Source: a delta proteobacterium NaphS2 (lineage in GTDB: Bacteria; Desulfobacterota; DSM-4660; Desulfatiglandales; Desulfatiglandaceae). From it: a stretch of DNA of 38,849 nt. Each line of letters begins with the position of its first letter. Position 1 is the stretch's first letter. Where the stretch lies: assembly GCA_000179315.1 (NCBI GenBank), contig ADZZ01000765.1, forward strand, positions 1 through 38,849. Reading direction: 5' to 3'. Both the position numbers and the translations under genes were made by a program. Under the pieces are notes generated by a model. The model did no database searches. It was not told the DNA's origin and was given only the letters and a program-made list of their open reading frames with translations. Positions 31,278 through 38,849 of the stretch are shown in pieces.

Positions 31278-32129
31278 ATGGATAAAAAAATAATCGAACG
31301 GTCAAAAACCATTCAGGATACTGCGGGGCGTAAAGTAAGGGTTTTGGAAGATGTATCCGCATTTGAGTTGGCAAAGGATTTTGGTTGCAGCCTTCGATCC
31401 GTCTATGAAACGGCTTTGAACGCCGGCGTCTGTCCCTATCGCTATATACGAAATCGGGAAAGCATCTCCATGGAAGAACAACTTCGGTTGTCGAAGTCTC
31501 AAGTAGCCGTGATCGGTTCGGGGGGGCTGGGCGGACCGATTCTCCTGTTGCTGGCCAGAATGGGAATCGGTCGCCTCGTGGCGGTGGATCCGGATTGTTT
31601 TGACGAAACCAATTTGAATCGTCAGGCACTTTCCAGTGTGCCGGATCTCGGCCGGCCCAAAAGTGAAGTGGCGGCCCGCGTGCTGAAGGATGTCAATCCC
31701 GCCACTGATGTTAAAGTGTATCAGGATCGCTTGGACGGAGAGAATGCGGAAACAATCCTGGACGGATCAAAGGTGGTCGTGGACGCCCTCGACAATGTGC
31801 CGGATCGTTTCACCCTCCAGGGGGCTGCCCGGTCTCTCAATATTCCCCTGGTGCATGGGGCCGTGGCCGGCTTTGAAGGGCAGTTGATGACCATTTTTCC
31901 GGAAGACAGGGGCTTTTCTCTTTTGTATGGGACGGGAGCAGTCGAGGCGGACCGGGAAAGAAGTCCTGAGGCGCTTCTGGGAGTGCCGGCGGTCACACCG
32001 ACTTTCGTGGCGACGCTTGAAGCCATGGAGGTGCTCAAAATTCTTCTAAAGCGGGGCAGGCCGTTTCGAAATGCTATGGTTCACGTGGACATGGAAGCAG
32101 GCGAAATGAACCGGTTTTCCTTCGAATAA
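31278..32129 (+). CDS. ThiF/MoeB/HesA family E1-like adenylyltransferase
   Basis: A 283-residue E1-like enzyme that would adenylate the C-terminus of a ubiquitin-like sulfur carrier (ThiS or MoaD type). The nucleotide-binding motif is VAVIGSGGLGGPILLLLARM, followed by VDPDCFDETNLNRQ and DALDNVPDRF. No zinc-binding CxxC pair is present, unlike classical MoeB, and no clear catalytic Cys loop is seen. A helical N-terminal extension of 85 residues precedes the fold. The start at 31278 has AGGAGG at 7 nt. The sulfur carrier partner is not in the window. Confidence 0.88.
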   Translation: MDKKIIERSKTIQDTAGRKVRVLEDVSAFELAKDFGCSLRSVYETALNAGVCPYRYIRNRESISMEEQLRLSKSQVAVIGSGGLGGPILLLLARMGIGRLVAVDPDCFDETNLNRQALSSVPDLGRPKSEVAARVLKDVNPATDVKVYQDRLDGENAETILDGSKVVVDALDNVPDRFTLQGAARSLNIPLVHGAVAGFEGQLMTIFPEDRGFSLLYGTGAVEADRERSPEALLGVPAVTPTFVATLEAMEVLKILLKRGRPFRNAMVHVDMEAGEMNRFSFE

Positions 32130-32136
32130 AATGTGA

Positions 32137-32182
32137 AGCCTTTCCGCCACGGGATACCCTTAAACGTGTGGCGGGAAAGGCT
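32137..32182. terminator. Bidirectional hairpin between thiF-like and Spy-like genes
   Basis: AGCCTTTCCGCCAC (32137-32150) pairs with GTGGCGGGAAAGGCT (32168-32182), with one bulged G, across a 17-nt loop. It lies between convergent genes and probably ends both transcripts. Confidence 0.65.
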
Positions 32183-32218
32183 CGGTACCAAGTATTCGGA
32201 TTTAGAGGGACCCGGGTT

Positions 32219-32728
32219 CTACCGTCTGTATCCGGGGCGGTCGCCGGGCTGATAATTCCGGTTTTTTCCACCCTGACCCCTTCCGTAACCGGCCCATTTG
32301 CTTTTTCCATGACCTCTGCCTTTTCCGAATTCCATGGCCAAAAGCGTTGAAGTTTGTTCGGGGGTCAAAAGCTTCCGGAAGGCGATCCGCTTATCCGTCC
32401 GGATATCGTGCAATTGGCTTTGAAGTGCCTGAATCTCTTTCTGGGTGGCCTTAATTTTATCCGCATCCAGGGTTGTCTGGCTCCAAAGCAGTCTCATTTC
32501 CGCCCTCTTTGTGGTAAGTTGAGCCTTGAGAGGGATGATTTCTTTTCTCGCGGCATCGTGAAGGGCCTGGATCTTTTGCGTTTGTTCACTGGTCAACGCC
32601 AGTGCCTCTGAAACGGCAGGATTCAGATGGCCCCTTCCGTCAAAGAATCCGTGCCGCGGCCCTGCCATGGCCGATGTTGCAAGGGCCAATACCATCAAAA
32701 ATGCTGCAACCATACTGACTTTCTTCAT
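32219..32728 (-). CDS. Spy/CpxP/ZraP-family periplasmic stress chaperone
   Basis: A 169-residue secreted protein with a signal peptide ending in AMA near residue 22 and a helical domain with both LTxxQ motifs of the Spy/CpxP family (ALTSEQTQKI and LLTPEQTSTL). The C-terminal Gly/Arg/Lys/His-rich tail may bind metals. With a -24/-12 promoter in front and a kinase/NtrC-type regulator divergent from it, the context is that of ZraP, the zinc-binding chaperone controlled by ZraSR. GGAGG precedes the ATG. Confidence 0.88.
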   Translation of the reverse strand: MKKVSMVAAFLMVLALATSAMAGPRHGFFDGRGHLNPAVSEALALTSEQTQKIQALHDAARKEIIPLKAQLTTKRAEMRLLWSQTTLDADKIKATQKEIQALQSQLHDIRTDKRIAFRKLLTPEQTSTLLAMEFGKGRGHGKSKWAGYGRGQGGKNRNYQPGDRPGYRR

Positions 32729-32810
32729 TTTCCTACCTCCTTCTCTTTAGGGTTTTGTTTTTGCAAATACTTTAAGCTCTTTTGGCTGTCATTATTGACT
32801 ACAGTGTGAT

Positions 32811-32826
32811 AGCAGGAACTGTGCCA
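32811..32826 (-). promoter_or_regulatory. Sigma-54 (-24/-12) promoter for the Spy/ZraP-like gene
   Basis: On the minus strand TGGCACAGTTCCTGCT matches the consensus TGGCACG-N4-TTGCW, with the GG and GC pairs at the correct spacing. Transcription would begin near 32800, about 70 nt before the ATG at 32728. Confidence 0.8.
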
Positions 32827-32921
32827 GTTTATTGTTTTAGGACTTTAATAAAATGATTTCAGTTTGTTGCGTTCATGAGGCAATTTTTGAAAAATAAGGG
32901 GCGCGAACGTGGCGGCAGGAA

Positions 32922-32961
32922 TTGTCGAAAATGCAAATATCACTTCGACAAAAGTGTCGAA
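32922..32961. promoter_or_regulatory. Enhancer-type palindromes for the NtrC-family regulator
   Basis: Three TGTCGAA half-sites: TTGTCGAA (32922-32929), TTCGACAA (32944-32951) and TGTCGAA (32955-32961). The last two form a perfect palindrome, TTCGACA-N4-TGTCGAA. They lie about 95-140 bp upstream of the -24/-12 promoter, the usual distance for sigma-54 activator binding, and between it and the kinase gene. Confidence 0.65.
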
Positions 32962-33026
32962 AATTTTGTTGATGAAAGCAGGGGACCATTGACTTTGCGG
33001 TCGTCCAACCGCTATCCTTATTATTC

Positions 33027-34754
33027 ATGAAAAAGGAAAAATTCAACTTGATGGAAAGCTCAAAAACTTCAAGAGGTCCTTTTCTTCAGCCTCTGGCGCT
33101 GGCAGTCGTATGTTTTGTCTTTGTGTCCCTTCTCTTGACATTGGCAGTGATGGACTTCAGGGCGCTTGACAAGACCCTTGGGTCCTATGTGGAGAAACAA
33201 GGTTCTGATTTCATCGGAACGGTTCAGCAGGCGACTGATTATAACCTTGAGAGAATGAACAACATTCAGGAATGGGATCTTGAGGGGACGGCCTCATCAA
33301 GCCTTGAGGAGCAGCGCCCCTCACTGCAGGAGTCCATGGTGATGGAGATACTTCAACTGGCGCAACGAATTGACTCTGAAACGGAAAGCGGAACGCTCAA
33401 TCATGAGGAACTGTCGGCGCTTGTATCCGGGCAAGGTCTGTGGGATCTGATTTTATTTGATGATCGCGGTGGCTTGAAATTTAATAAAGAACCCGTACCG
33501 GGCGACGTGGAAAAGGCGGTCTCATTGATGATCAGGGACCATGAGGGTTTGAAACTTCACCTTTTTGAAAACCTTAATGGATCAGGCTCTGCAAGGTTTC
33601 TTGCACTTCGCCGCAAAGACGGCAAGGGATTTGTGGTCCTGGTTTTTGATCAGCAGTCGTTTCTTTTCTGGCGGCTCAAGATGGCATTGGAAATGGCCGT
33701 AGACAGTGTCGGAATGCCTCCCAATACCGATTGCCTCTTAATCCGTGACGGTGAGGAACGGACGCTCTTTCAATCAGGGTCCTGCCAGGATGTGTCCATT
33801 GAACGGAACCCCCTTGCAGGCGGCGCCGAAAATGAGGATGTGAAAGTTATGCGCGATGGCCGGGGACTGCTGATGATGGTTGAAAGGATAACTCTGCGTG
33901 ATCAGGCGCCTTTGGCTGCATATCTTCAACTTAATACGGAGAATCTTGATCGGATGATCGGAAAAGAAAAACGCTGGGGTCTGATGTCCCTGGGATTCAT
34001 GGTTTCTCTGGTCGTCCTTTCCATGTGGTTTCTTTACAGAAACCAGAATCGTCATATTGCCGGATTGCGGCATATGGAACAGCGGCTACAACAGGCCGAG
34101 CGGTTGTCGGCCATGGGTCGTTTGGCATCCGGGGTGGCCCATGAAATCCGAAATCCGCTCAATGCCATCAGCATGGCATGTCAGCGGCTCAAGGAAGAGA
34201 ACCTGCAGCAGCTGTCAGGGGTCATCCGTAATGAAATCGGGCGGCTGAACATGATTGTGGAGGAATTCCTCGGGCTTTCAAAAGAGCGGCGGTTGAAACT
34301 GGAGAAAACGGATCTGGCGGAACTGGTGCAACAGGTGGGCTTGCTGATGAAAGAGGAGGCACGCGCCAGGGGCATTGAGATCCGGACAACCGGAATCGAA
34401 ACCAAGCTCATGATGCGGTTGGATGGAAACAGAATCAAACAGGCGCTTATCAATATGGTGAAAAACGCCATGGATGCGATCGTTGCGTCGGGAACCGTGA
34501 CCATCGGCATTCATCGGAAAGGAAAAGATATGGCCGTGGTGACCCTTTCCGATACCGGCACAGGTCTTTCCGAACAAGACCTGGATAAAATTTTCAATCT
34601 CGATTTTACCACCAAAGAACAAGGGCTCGGGCTGGGGTTGGCGCTGTCTCACGAAATTATAAAGGCGCACGGCGGCGAAATCAGGGTTCAAAGCACGCCG
34701 GGTGTCGGCACGACCTTTTTAATCATGCTTCCCATAAAAACCGGGATGAATTGA
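33027..34754 (+). CDS. Sensor histidine kinase (ZraS/NtrB-like)
   Basis: A 575-residue membrane kinase. Membrane helices near residues 21-43 and 313-333 flank a periplasmic sensor domain of about 265 residues. The H-box GVAHEIRNPLNAISM places the phosphorylated His near 372. ATPase motifs follow: N-box MVKNAMDAI, G1 DTGTGLSEQD and G2 GLGLGLALSHEIIKAHGG. The regulator follows 40 nt later. A second Met at residue 9 could be the start instead. Neighbours suggest a ZraSR-type metal or envelope stress sensor, but the sensor domain is too divergent to name its ligand. Confidence 0.92.
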   Translation: MKKEKFNLMESSKTSRGPFLQPLALAVVCFVFVSLLLTLAVMDFRALDKTLGSYVEKQGSDFIGTVQQATDYNLERMNNIQEWDLEGTASSSLEEQRPSLQESMVMEILQLAQRIDSETESGTLNHEELSALVSGQGLWDLILFDDRGGLKFNKEPVPGDVEKAVSLMIRDHEGLKLHLFENLNGSGSARFLALRRKDGKGFVVLVFDQQSFLFWRLKMALEMAVDSVGMPPNTDCLLIRDGEERTLFQSGSCQDVSIERNPLAGGAENEDVKVMRDGRGLLMMVERITLRDQAPLAAYLQLNTENLDRMIGKEKRWGLMSLGFMVSLVVLSMWFLYRNQNRHIAGLRHMEQRLQQAERLSAMGRLASGVAHEIRNPLNAISMACQRLKEENLQQLSGVIRNEIGRLNMIVEEFLGLSKERRLKLEKTDLAELVQQVGLLMKEEARARGIEIRTTGIETKLMMRLDGNRIKQALINMVKNAMDAIVASGTVTIGIHRKGKDMAVVTLSDTGTGLSEQDLDKIFNLDFTTKEQGLGLGLALSHEIIKAHGGEIRVQSTPGVGTTFLIMLPIKTGMN

Positions 34755-34794
34755 AATGCGCAACGGAAAAGCGAATTGTGAGTAAATTTGGACC

Positions 34795-36156
34795 ATGGAA
34801 AAACTGAATATTCTGGTGGTGGAAGACGGAAAGAGTCAACGGGAAATGCTTCGGGATTTTTTAAAAGACGAAGGATATCCGGTTACGGCGGCTGAAGACG
34901 GCAAAGACGCCCTCTCAAGATTGCAGGAGGATTGTTTTGATCTGGTGTTGACCGATTATAAAATGCCCGGCATGGACGGCATGGCCCTGCTGAAAGCGGG
35001 AAAAGAGTTGAATCCGGAGGTGGATGTGGTGGTGATGACCGCATTCGGTACCGTGGAAACAGCCGTCAACGCCATGAAAGCCGGCGCCGCCGATTACATC
35101 AGCAAGCCCATTGATTTGGATGAGCTGCAATTGATTATTGAGCGGATCGCCGGTCGAAGAACCATTGTGCGCGAAAACAGATTGCTTAAGAAAGAGCTGC
35201 GGGGCAAAGAGGTAACGCCCGATCGGATTATTTTTAAGAGCGCACCCATGGCGGAAGTTGTCAATCTGGCAGGTCGGGTGGCCAAAAGCCGGGCCACGGT
35301 TTTAATTCAGGGAGAAAGCGGTACGGGCAAGGAACTGATTGCCAGGTTGATCCATGATCTGAGCCCGCGCTCCCACAATCCCATGACCATTGTCAATTGC
35401 GCGGCACTCTCCGAGCATCTGCTGGAAAGCGAATTGTTCGGTCACGAAAAGGGGGCTTTTACAGGCGCTTCCGCACTGCGGAGGGGCCGATTTGAAGAAG
35501 CGGACGGTGGAACGCTTTTTCTGGATGAAATCGGCGAACTGGACAATTCTGTCCAGGTAAAACTGCTGCGGTTTCTTCAGGAAAAAGAATATCAGCGGGT
35601 GGGTGGCAACCGGACATTTCACTCCGATGTGCGCGTTATCAGCGCCACCAACCGGGACCTTGAAAATGAGATAAAAAAAGGCCGGTTCAGGGAGGATCTT
35701 TTCTATCGACTGAATGTGGTGAGTATCAACATCCCACCGCTCAGGGACCGGCGGGAAGACCTGCCACCGCTGATGACGCATTTCCTCCGGCAGTTTTCTT
35801 CGGAGAACGGTCTCAATATCAAGGGCTTTTCATCAAAGGCACGGGACCTGCTCATGAAATACGACTATCCCGGCAACGTCAGGGAGCTGGAAAACATTCT
35901 GGAGCGGGCGGTGGTGATTGCCAGGGGGGACCATGTTGAAACCACGGACCTTCCCTTCTCCGAAAGGTTGGCCGATGAAACTGAAAAGCGCTCCTGGAAA
36001 GGAGGGACTTTGAAAGAGTCCATTGCCCTTCTGGAGCGTGAGATGGTGCACCAGGCCATGATGGAAGCGGAAAACCATCAAACGCGGGCCGCGGGCATTT
36101 TAGGCATCAGTGAAAGAATGCTGCGGTATAAACTGAAAAAATACGGCCTTAAATGA
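34795..36156 (+). CDS. NtrC-family sigma-54-dependent response regulator
   Basis: A 453-residue activator: receiver domain with phosphorylatable Asp54 ([12 protein letters not shown]), sigma-54 interaction AAA+ domain and Fis-type helix-turn-helix. In the AAA+ domain Walker A is GESGTGKE, the GAFTGA loop that contacts sigma-54 is intact and Walker B is LFLDEIGEL. The C-terminal DNA-binding helices are [20 protein letters not shown]. It probably binds the TGTCGAA palindromes at 32922-32961 and drives the Spy/ZraP-like gene. Confidence 0.94.
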   Translation: MEKLNILVVEDGKSQREMLRDFLKDEGYPVTAAEDGKDALSRLQEDCFDLVLTDYKMPGMDGMALLKAGKELNPEVDVVVMTAFGTVETAVNAMKAGAADYISKPIDLDELQLIIERIAGRRTIVRENRLLKKELRGKEVTPDRIIFKSAPMAEVVNLAGRVAKSRATVLIQGESGTGKELIARLIHDLSPRSHNPMTIVNCAALSEHLLESELFGHEKGAFTGASALRRGRFEEADGGTLFLDEIGELDNSVQVKLLRFLQEKEYQRVGGNRTFHSDVRVISATNRDLENEIKKGRFREDLFYRLNVVSINIPPLRDRREDLPPLMTHFLRQFSSENGLNIKGFSSKARDLLMKYDYPGNVRELENILERAVVIARGDHVETTDLPFSERLADETEKRSWKGGTLKESIALLEREMVHQAMMEAENHQTRAAGILGISERMLRYKLKKYGLK

Positions 36157-36303
36157 TAGGGCTTTTACAGTTGACCCACAGGCCGAAAACAGTCCAATAT
36201 CTACATGTAAAATATTTGCATTTATGCTATAAAAAATTGACGCCTTTTTGCATTGCGAAACTTTTGGGCTTTTCCTAAACCGAATCGTCAAGGAGGTGCA
36301 TAG

Positions 36304-38187
36304 ATGAAAAGGCTTCTACCCTTTCTGATGCTTCATCACCTTTGCTTTTCGCATTGCCCATTCCTGAAACACAGGGCCATCTTCACAGTTCTTGTGCTGC
36401 TGATTCTCCCTTCGTGCTCTGAAGACAAAATGTCCTTGAAGGAAGCGAAAGAAGTGGCTGTTTCTGTAACTGGGAGATCATTCGTCCCGCCTCCCCGTCG
36501 TGTCGACGATATCCTGAACATCCTCGAACAAATGGGAAAGTTCGACCCCATCTCGATTGAGGAATTAAGAAAAAATGCAGACTTCCCGCCTCCCGAAACC
36601 GACAACCCAGCAACACTTGCCCAGTTTTACTTTTTACGGGGATTGAGGGCACGTGACCTGGGTCGCTGGAATCAGTACCTGGAAGACCATCGAAAAGCTT
36701 TGGAATATTACGGAAATGCAAAAAAACAGGGAAGGAAAACCTTTGATGATAGAGATTACGCTAGGCTGCTACTTTCGCTTTCTATTGCCGAAGCCAACAT
36801 CGGGAATTTCGGAAAAGCCATCGCTCTTATGAAACAGAATATAGCTGTTGATGCCTATAATCCTGCAATAAAACATCGAGTATTGGCAAATAACTATTTT
36901 TTGGCAGGAAATCTAAAGGCCGGTGAGAAAATTGCAGAAACAGGTATCAACATTTGCAATAGAAAAATCAATAATCCGAAATTAAGCGATCATCTAACCG
37001 AAGTTTATGAAAGGGAGAGAGCCATCCTTCAGTCAGAACTATTGGAAATAAGGGGGGAGTATAAGGAAGCTGAACCTCATAGGAGGCTTGCTTTAAAGTT
37101 ATTGGACAAGCACTTTAAGTTGAAAAACAGGAAAGGCTACTTCATCTTCAAGCGTAAACTTGCCATGAATCTGGCTAACCAGGGAAGGTTCGTTGATGCC
37201 GAAGTTCAACTCCGAGAAGTCTTGACAGAAACTATCGGATTGGGAGGCAGGAATTCGGCCGAAACAGCGAGGACACTTCTGCATTTTGGAAGACTATTGC
37301 GTCTTCAAGGTAGGCTTGGGGATGCGGAGAAAGTGATTCTTGCAGGAATAAAAAACATCGAAGCGTCCGGCGTTTCCGAAGGGTCCTTTGGGCATTGCTG
37401 GGCTAAAAGATATCTAGCCAACTTATATGTTTCGAAAGGCGACTTCTCGGGGGCGATGAAGCGTTATGACGAAATTAATGATCTGCTAATTGAGCATGAT
37501 AATCAAAGCCTTCTCAACCGCTTTGGGAAGAATCCAGACTTCTTGATTGCTCTTCTGAAGACTGGTCGGCTAGAAGAGGCCGTGAAATTGATAAACAGTA
37601 ATCTTGTTAAGGCTAGAGAATATTTAGGAGACAAAGACCACTATACTGCTTTGATGCTAGGACTCCAGGGCATGGCCTGCTCCTTGATGGAAAAAGATCA
37701 AAAGGCTATGAAAGCCTTTTCCTCATCGATTCCCGTATTGTTGAAAAGGGAAACAAGCCCGATTGATTACGTTAAAGGTCAGCAATTGAAAGTCATTGTT
37801 GCGGCTTATTTGGACTTGCTCGTCAGAATCTATAATAGGGCAGAGGAAGAAGAACTGCGTACTGACGCATCTGAGGAAATATTTAAGCAATGTGCATCAT
37901 TGGATCAAAGCCTCGTGAGAAATGCTCTTGGGGCGAGCGGAGCCAGGGCAGCGGCTGGCGATGAAGAACTAGCAGATTTGGTACGAAAAGAACAGGATGC
38001 CTCCAAACAGATCGAGGCGTTCAATAACATGTTATCAAATGCACTTGCCGCTCCGCCCGATCAGCAAAATCCAAAAGGACTTTCAGATTTAAAGTCCACA
38101 ATAGATTCTTTGATAGCGGCACGGAGCACTATCCTGGATGAAATTAATCGGCGTTTTCCAAAGTATATAATGGACCCCGATTTTTGA
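36304..38187 (+). CDS. TPR-repeat lipoprotein of the CHAT-associated type, 3' end truncated
   Basis: A 627-residue helical-repeat protein with an N-terminal hydrophobic helix and a weak lipobox (LILPSC, Cys near 38). TPR-like units run through the middle (IAEANIGNFGKAIALMKQNI, NLANQGRFVDAEVQLREVL, RLLRLQGRLGDAEKVILAGI). The end, STILDEINRRFPKYI, is the linker that in related proteins leads into a CHAT caspase-like protease; here it stops six codons later, at the start of an IS3-family element. The protease domain is therefore probably missing. AAGGAGGTG precedes the ATG. Codon use is somewhat more AT-rich than that of the upstream regulator genes. Confidence 0.72.
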   Translation: MKRLLPFLMLHHLCFSHCPFLKHRAIFTVLVLLILPSCSEDKMSLKEAKEVAVSVTGRSFVPPPRRVDDILNILEQMGKFDPISIEELRKNADFPPPETDNPATLAQFYFLRGLRARDLGRWNQYLEDHRKALEYYGNAKKQGRKTFDDRDYARLLLSLSIAEANIGNFGKAIALMKQNIAVDAYNPAIKHRVLANNYFLAGNLKAGEKIAETGINICNRKINNPKLSDHLTEVYERERAILQSELLEIRGEYKEAEPHRRLALKLLDKHFKLKNRKGYFIFKRKLAMNLANQGRFVDAEVQLREVLTETIGLGGRNSAETARTLLHFGRLLRLQGRLGDAEKVILAGIKNIEASGVSEGSFGHCWAKRYLANLYVSKGDFSGAMKRYDEINDLLIEHDNQSLLNRFGKNPDFLIALLKTGRLEEAVKLINSNLVKAREYLGDKDHYTALMLGLQGMACSLMEKDQKAMKAFSSSIPVLLKRETSPIDYVKGQQLKVIVAAYLDLLVRIYNRAEEEELRTDASEEIFKQCASLDQSLVRNALGASGARAAAGDEELADLVRKEQDASKQIEAFNNMLSNALAAPPDQQNPKGLSDLKSTIDSLIAARSTILDEINRRFPKYIMDPDF

Positions 38188-38241
38188 ACCAGTAGTTAAG
38201 CTACTTTTCTTGTGATATCCTCTGATCAGAAGGGAGATCAG

Positions 38242-38526
38242 ATGAGAAAGAGATACCCCGGAAATTTTAAGGCAAAAGTAGCAGTCGCTGCGATCAAATC
38301 AGAGGAAACCATTGCTGAATTATCGTCGAAATTCGAAGTCCACAGAGCCCAAATCATGCGATGGAAAAAGGAAGCTCTGACGGCGTTGCCTGATGTTTTC
38401 TCGAACGCAAAGGGGAGAAAAGAGCAGGATCGCGAAAAATTGATTGAAGAGCTCTACCGGCAGATTGGGCAATTGAAAGTTGAAAACGACTGGTTAAAAA
38501 AAAGTCTTAGCAAAATCAACCTTTGA
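38242..38526 (+). CDS. IS3-family transposase OrfA (helix-turn-helix)
   Basis: A 94-residue OrfA. The helix-turn-helix is KRYPGNFKAKVAVAAIKSEE, then TIAELSSKFEVHRAQIMRWK, followed by a leucine-zipper-like helix (EELYRQIGQLKVENDWLKKSL). The frame opens at 38212, but the ATG at 38242 has AAGGGAG at the right distance and is the family's usual start. Confidence 0.9.
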   Translation: MRKRYPGNFKAKVAVAAIKSEETIAELSSKFEVHRAQIMRWKKEALTALPDVFSNAKGRKEQDREKLIEELYRQIGQLKVENDWLKKSLSKINL

Positions 38527-38849
38527 CAGATGTCAACTGATAGACAAAAGCTGCCGGAATATCAGCATAAACCGCCAATGTGAGTTGCTGAATGTCTCAA
38601 AAGGGAGATTGTATTATGAGCCGGTGGGCATTGATCCTTACAGCCTTGAGCTGATGGATTTGATTGACCGGCAATTTACAGAAACACCTTTTTATGGAAG
38701 TCGCCGGATGACGGCTTGGCTCAACCGCTGGGGATACCCTGTTAACCGTAAACGGGTCCAACGCTTAATGCGGCTTATGGCGTTAGAGGCCATATATCCC
38801 AGAACCAATATTAGCAAAAGAAGAAAAGATCACGAGGTTTATCCTTATT
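38498..38849 (+). CDS. IS3-family transposase OrfB (N-terminal part)
   Basis: An open frame of 117 codons to the window edge: SINRQCELLNVSKGRLYYEP, then TPFYGSRRMTAWLNRWGY and NRKRVQRLMRLMALEAIYPR. This is the helix-turn-helix (HTH_21) segment before the DDE catalytic core, which lies outside the window. The frame is +1 relative to orfA and has no ATG or GTG near its start; IS3 elements usually make an OrfAB fusion by -1 slippage. An A8 tract (38496-38503) lies at the overlap. Confidence 0.85.

Larger units (their letters stand above)
38170..38849 (+). mobile_element. IS3-family insertion sequence, right end outside window
   Basis: The left end lies near 38170-38200, where the reading of the CHAT-type gene changes character (TGGACCCCGATTTTTGAACC). 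OrfA and orfB follow in overlapping frames and the element runs off the window edge. The exact left inverted repeat cannot be fixed without the other end. Confidence 0.8.

Noticed and set aside
1-38849. tRNA, rRNA genes or CRISPR arrays
   Set aside because: No cloverleaf-like segment, rRNA signature or spaced repeat array was recognised on reading both strands; a dedicated search could not be run.

Overview
The window reads as chromosomal DNA from an anaerobic deltaproteobacterium (Desulfobacterota), most likely a sulfate reducer or close relative. The evidence is the mix of families: an anaerobic Ni-CODH cluster (cooS/cooF/FAD oxidoreductase), a TauE/SafE exporter of the type seen in sulfate reducers, a sigma-54-dependent ZraPSR-like stress system and a fused Bat operon. 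The genus cannot be fixed from the sequence alone.

Layout. 1-798 is the 3' end of an unrecognised, probably secreted protein, separated from a long leftward operon by a convergent hairpin. 10806->900 (minus) is a moxR-DUF58-DUF4381-batA-batB/C-batD-batE-degP operon for envelope and oxidative-stress tolerance; its batD/batE junction looks damaged. 11130-13594 (plus) holds a tiny Cys-rich membrane protein and an orphan TPP-dependent E1 alpha/beta pair behind two GntR-like palindromes. 13695-15369 holds a cyclic-nucleotide-binding protein and a TauE/SafE permease. 20059->15397 (minus) is crcB - DUF190/CBS - DUF4105 (Lnb-like) - lipoprotein esterase.

20161-26390 is an accessory island. It starts with an alpha/beta hydrolase gene whose 5' end is out of frame at an A8 tract. 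The 3' end of that gene and the sequence after it recur at about 22.1 kb and 26.2-26.35 kb. Between the copies lie a tyrosine-recombinase C-terminal remnant, an MqsRA toxin-antitoxin pair with a promoter/operator, a MITE-like 23-bp inverted repeat, a HicBA pair, a cluster of short GGGGAC/GTCCCC motifs, a REP-like double hairpin, and an AT-rich SIR2-STAND-TPR defence gene. One in-frame TAG directly after its Walker A motif splits that defence gene in two.

26392-30138 (minus) is the CO dehydrogenase operon (FAD/NAD oxidoreductase, CooF, CooS) with a clear sigma-70 promoter. 30425-32129 (plus) pairs an exported RelA/SpoT-fold protein with a ThiF/MoeB-type E1 enzyme. 32219-36156 is a ZraP/Spy chaperone gene with a -24/-12 promoter and upstream palindromes, divergent from a histidine kinase and NtrC-family regulator. 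The right edge is a TPR lipoprotein of the CHAT-associated type that ends abruptly at an IS3-family element running out of the window.

Best candidates for follow-up are the amber-interrupted SIR2-STAND gene within the repeat-framed island, the exported RelA/SpoT-fold plus E1-like pair, the CHAT-type gene cut by the IS, and the batD/batE junction.
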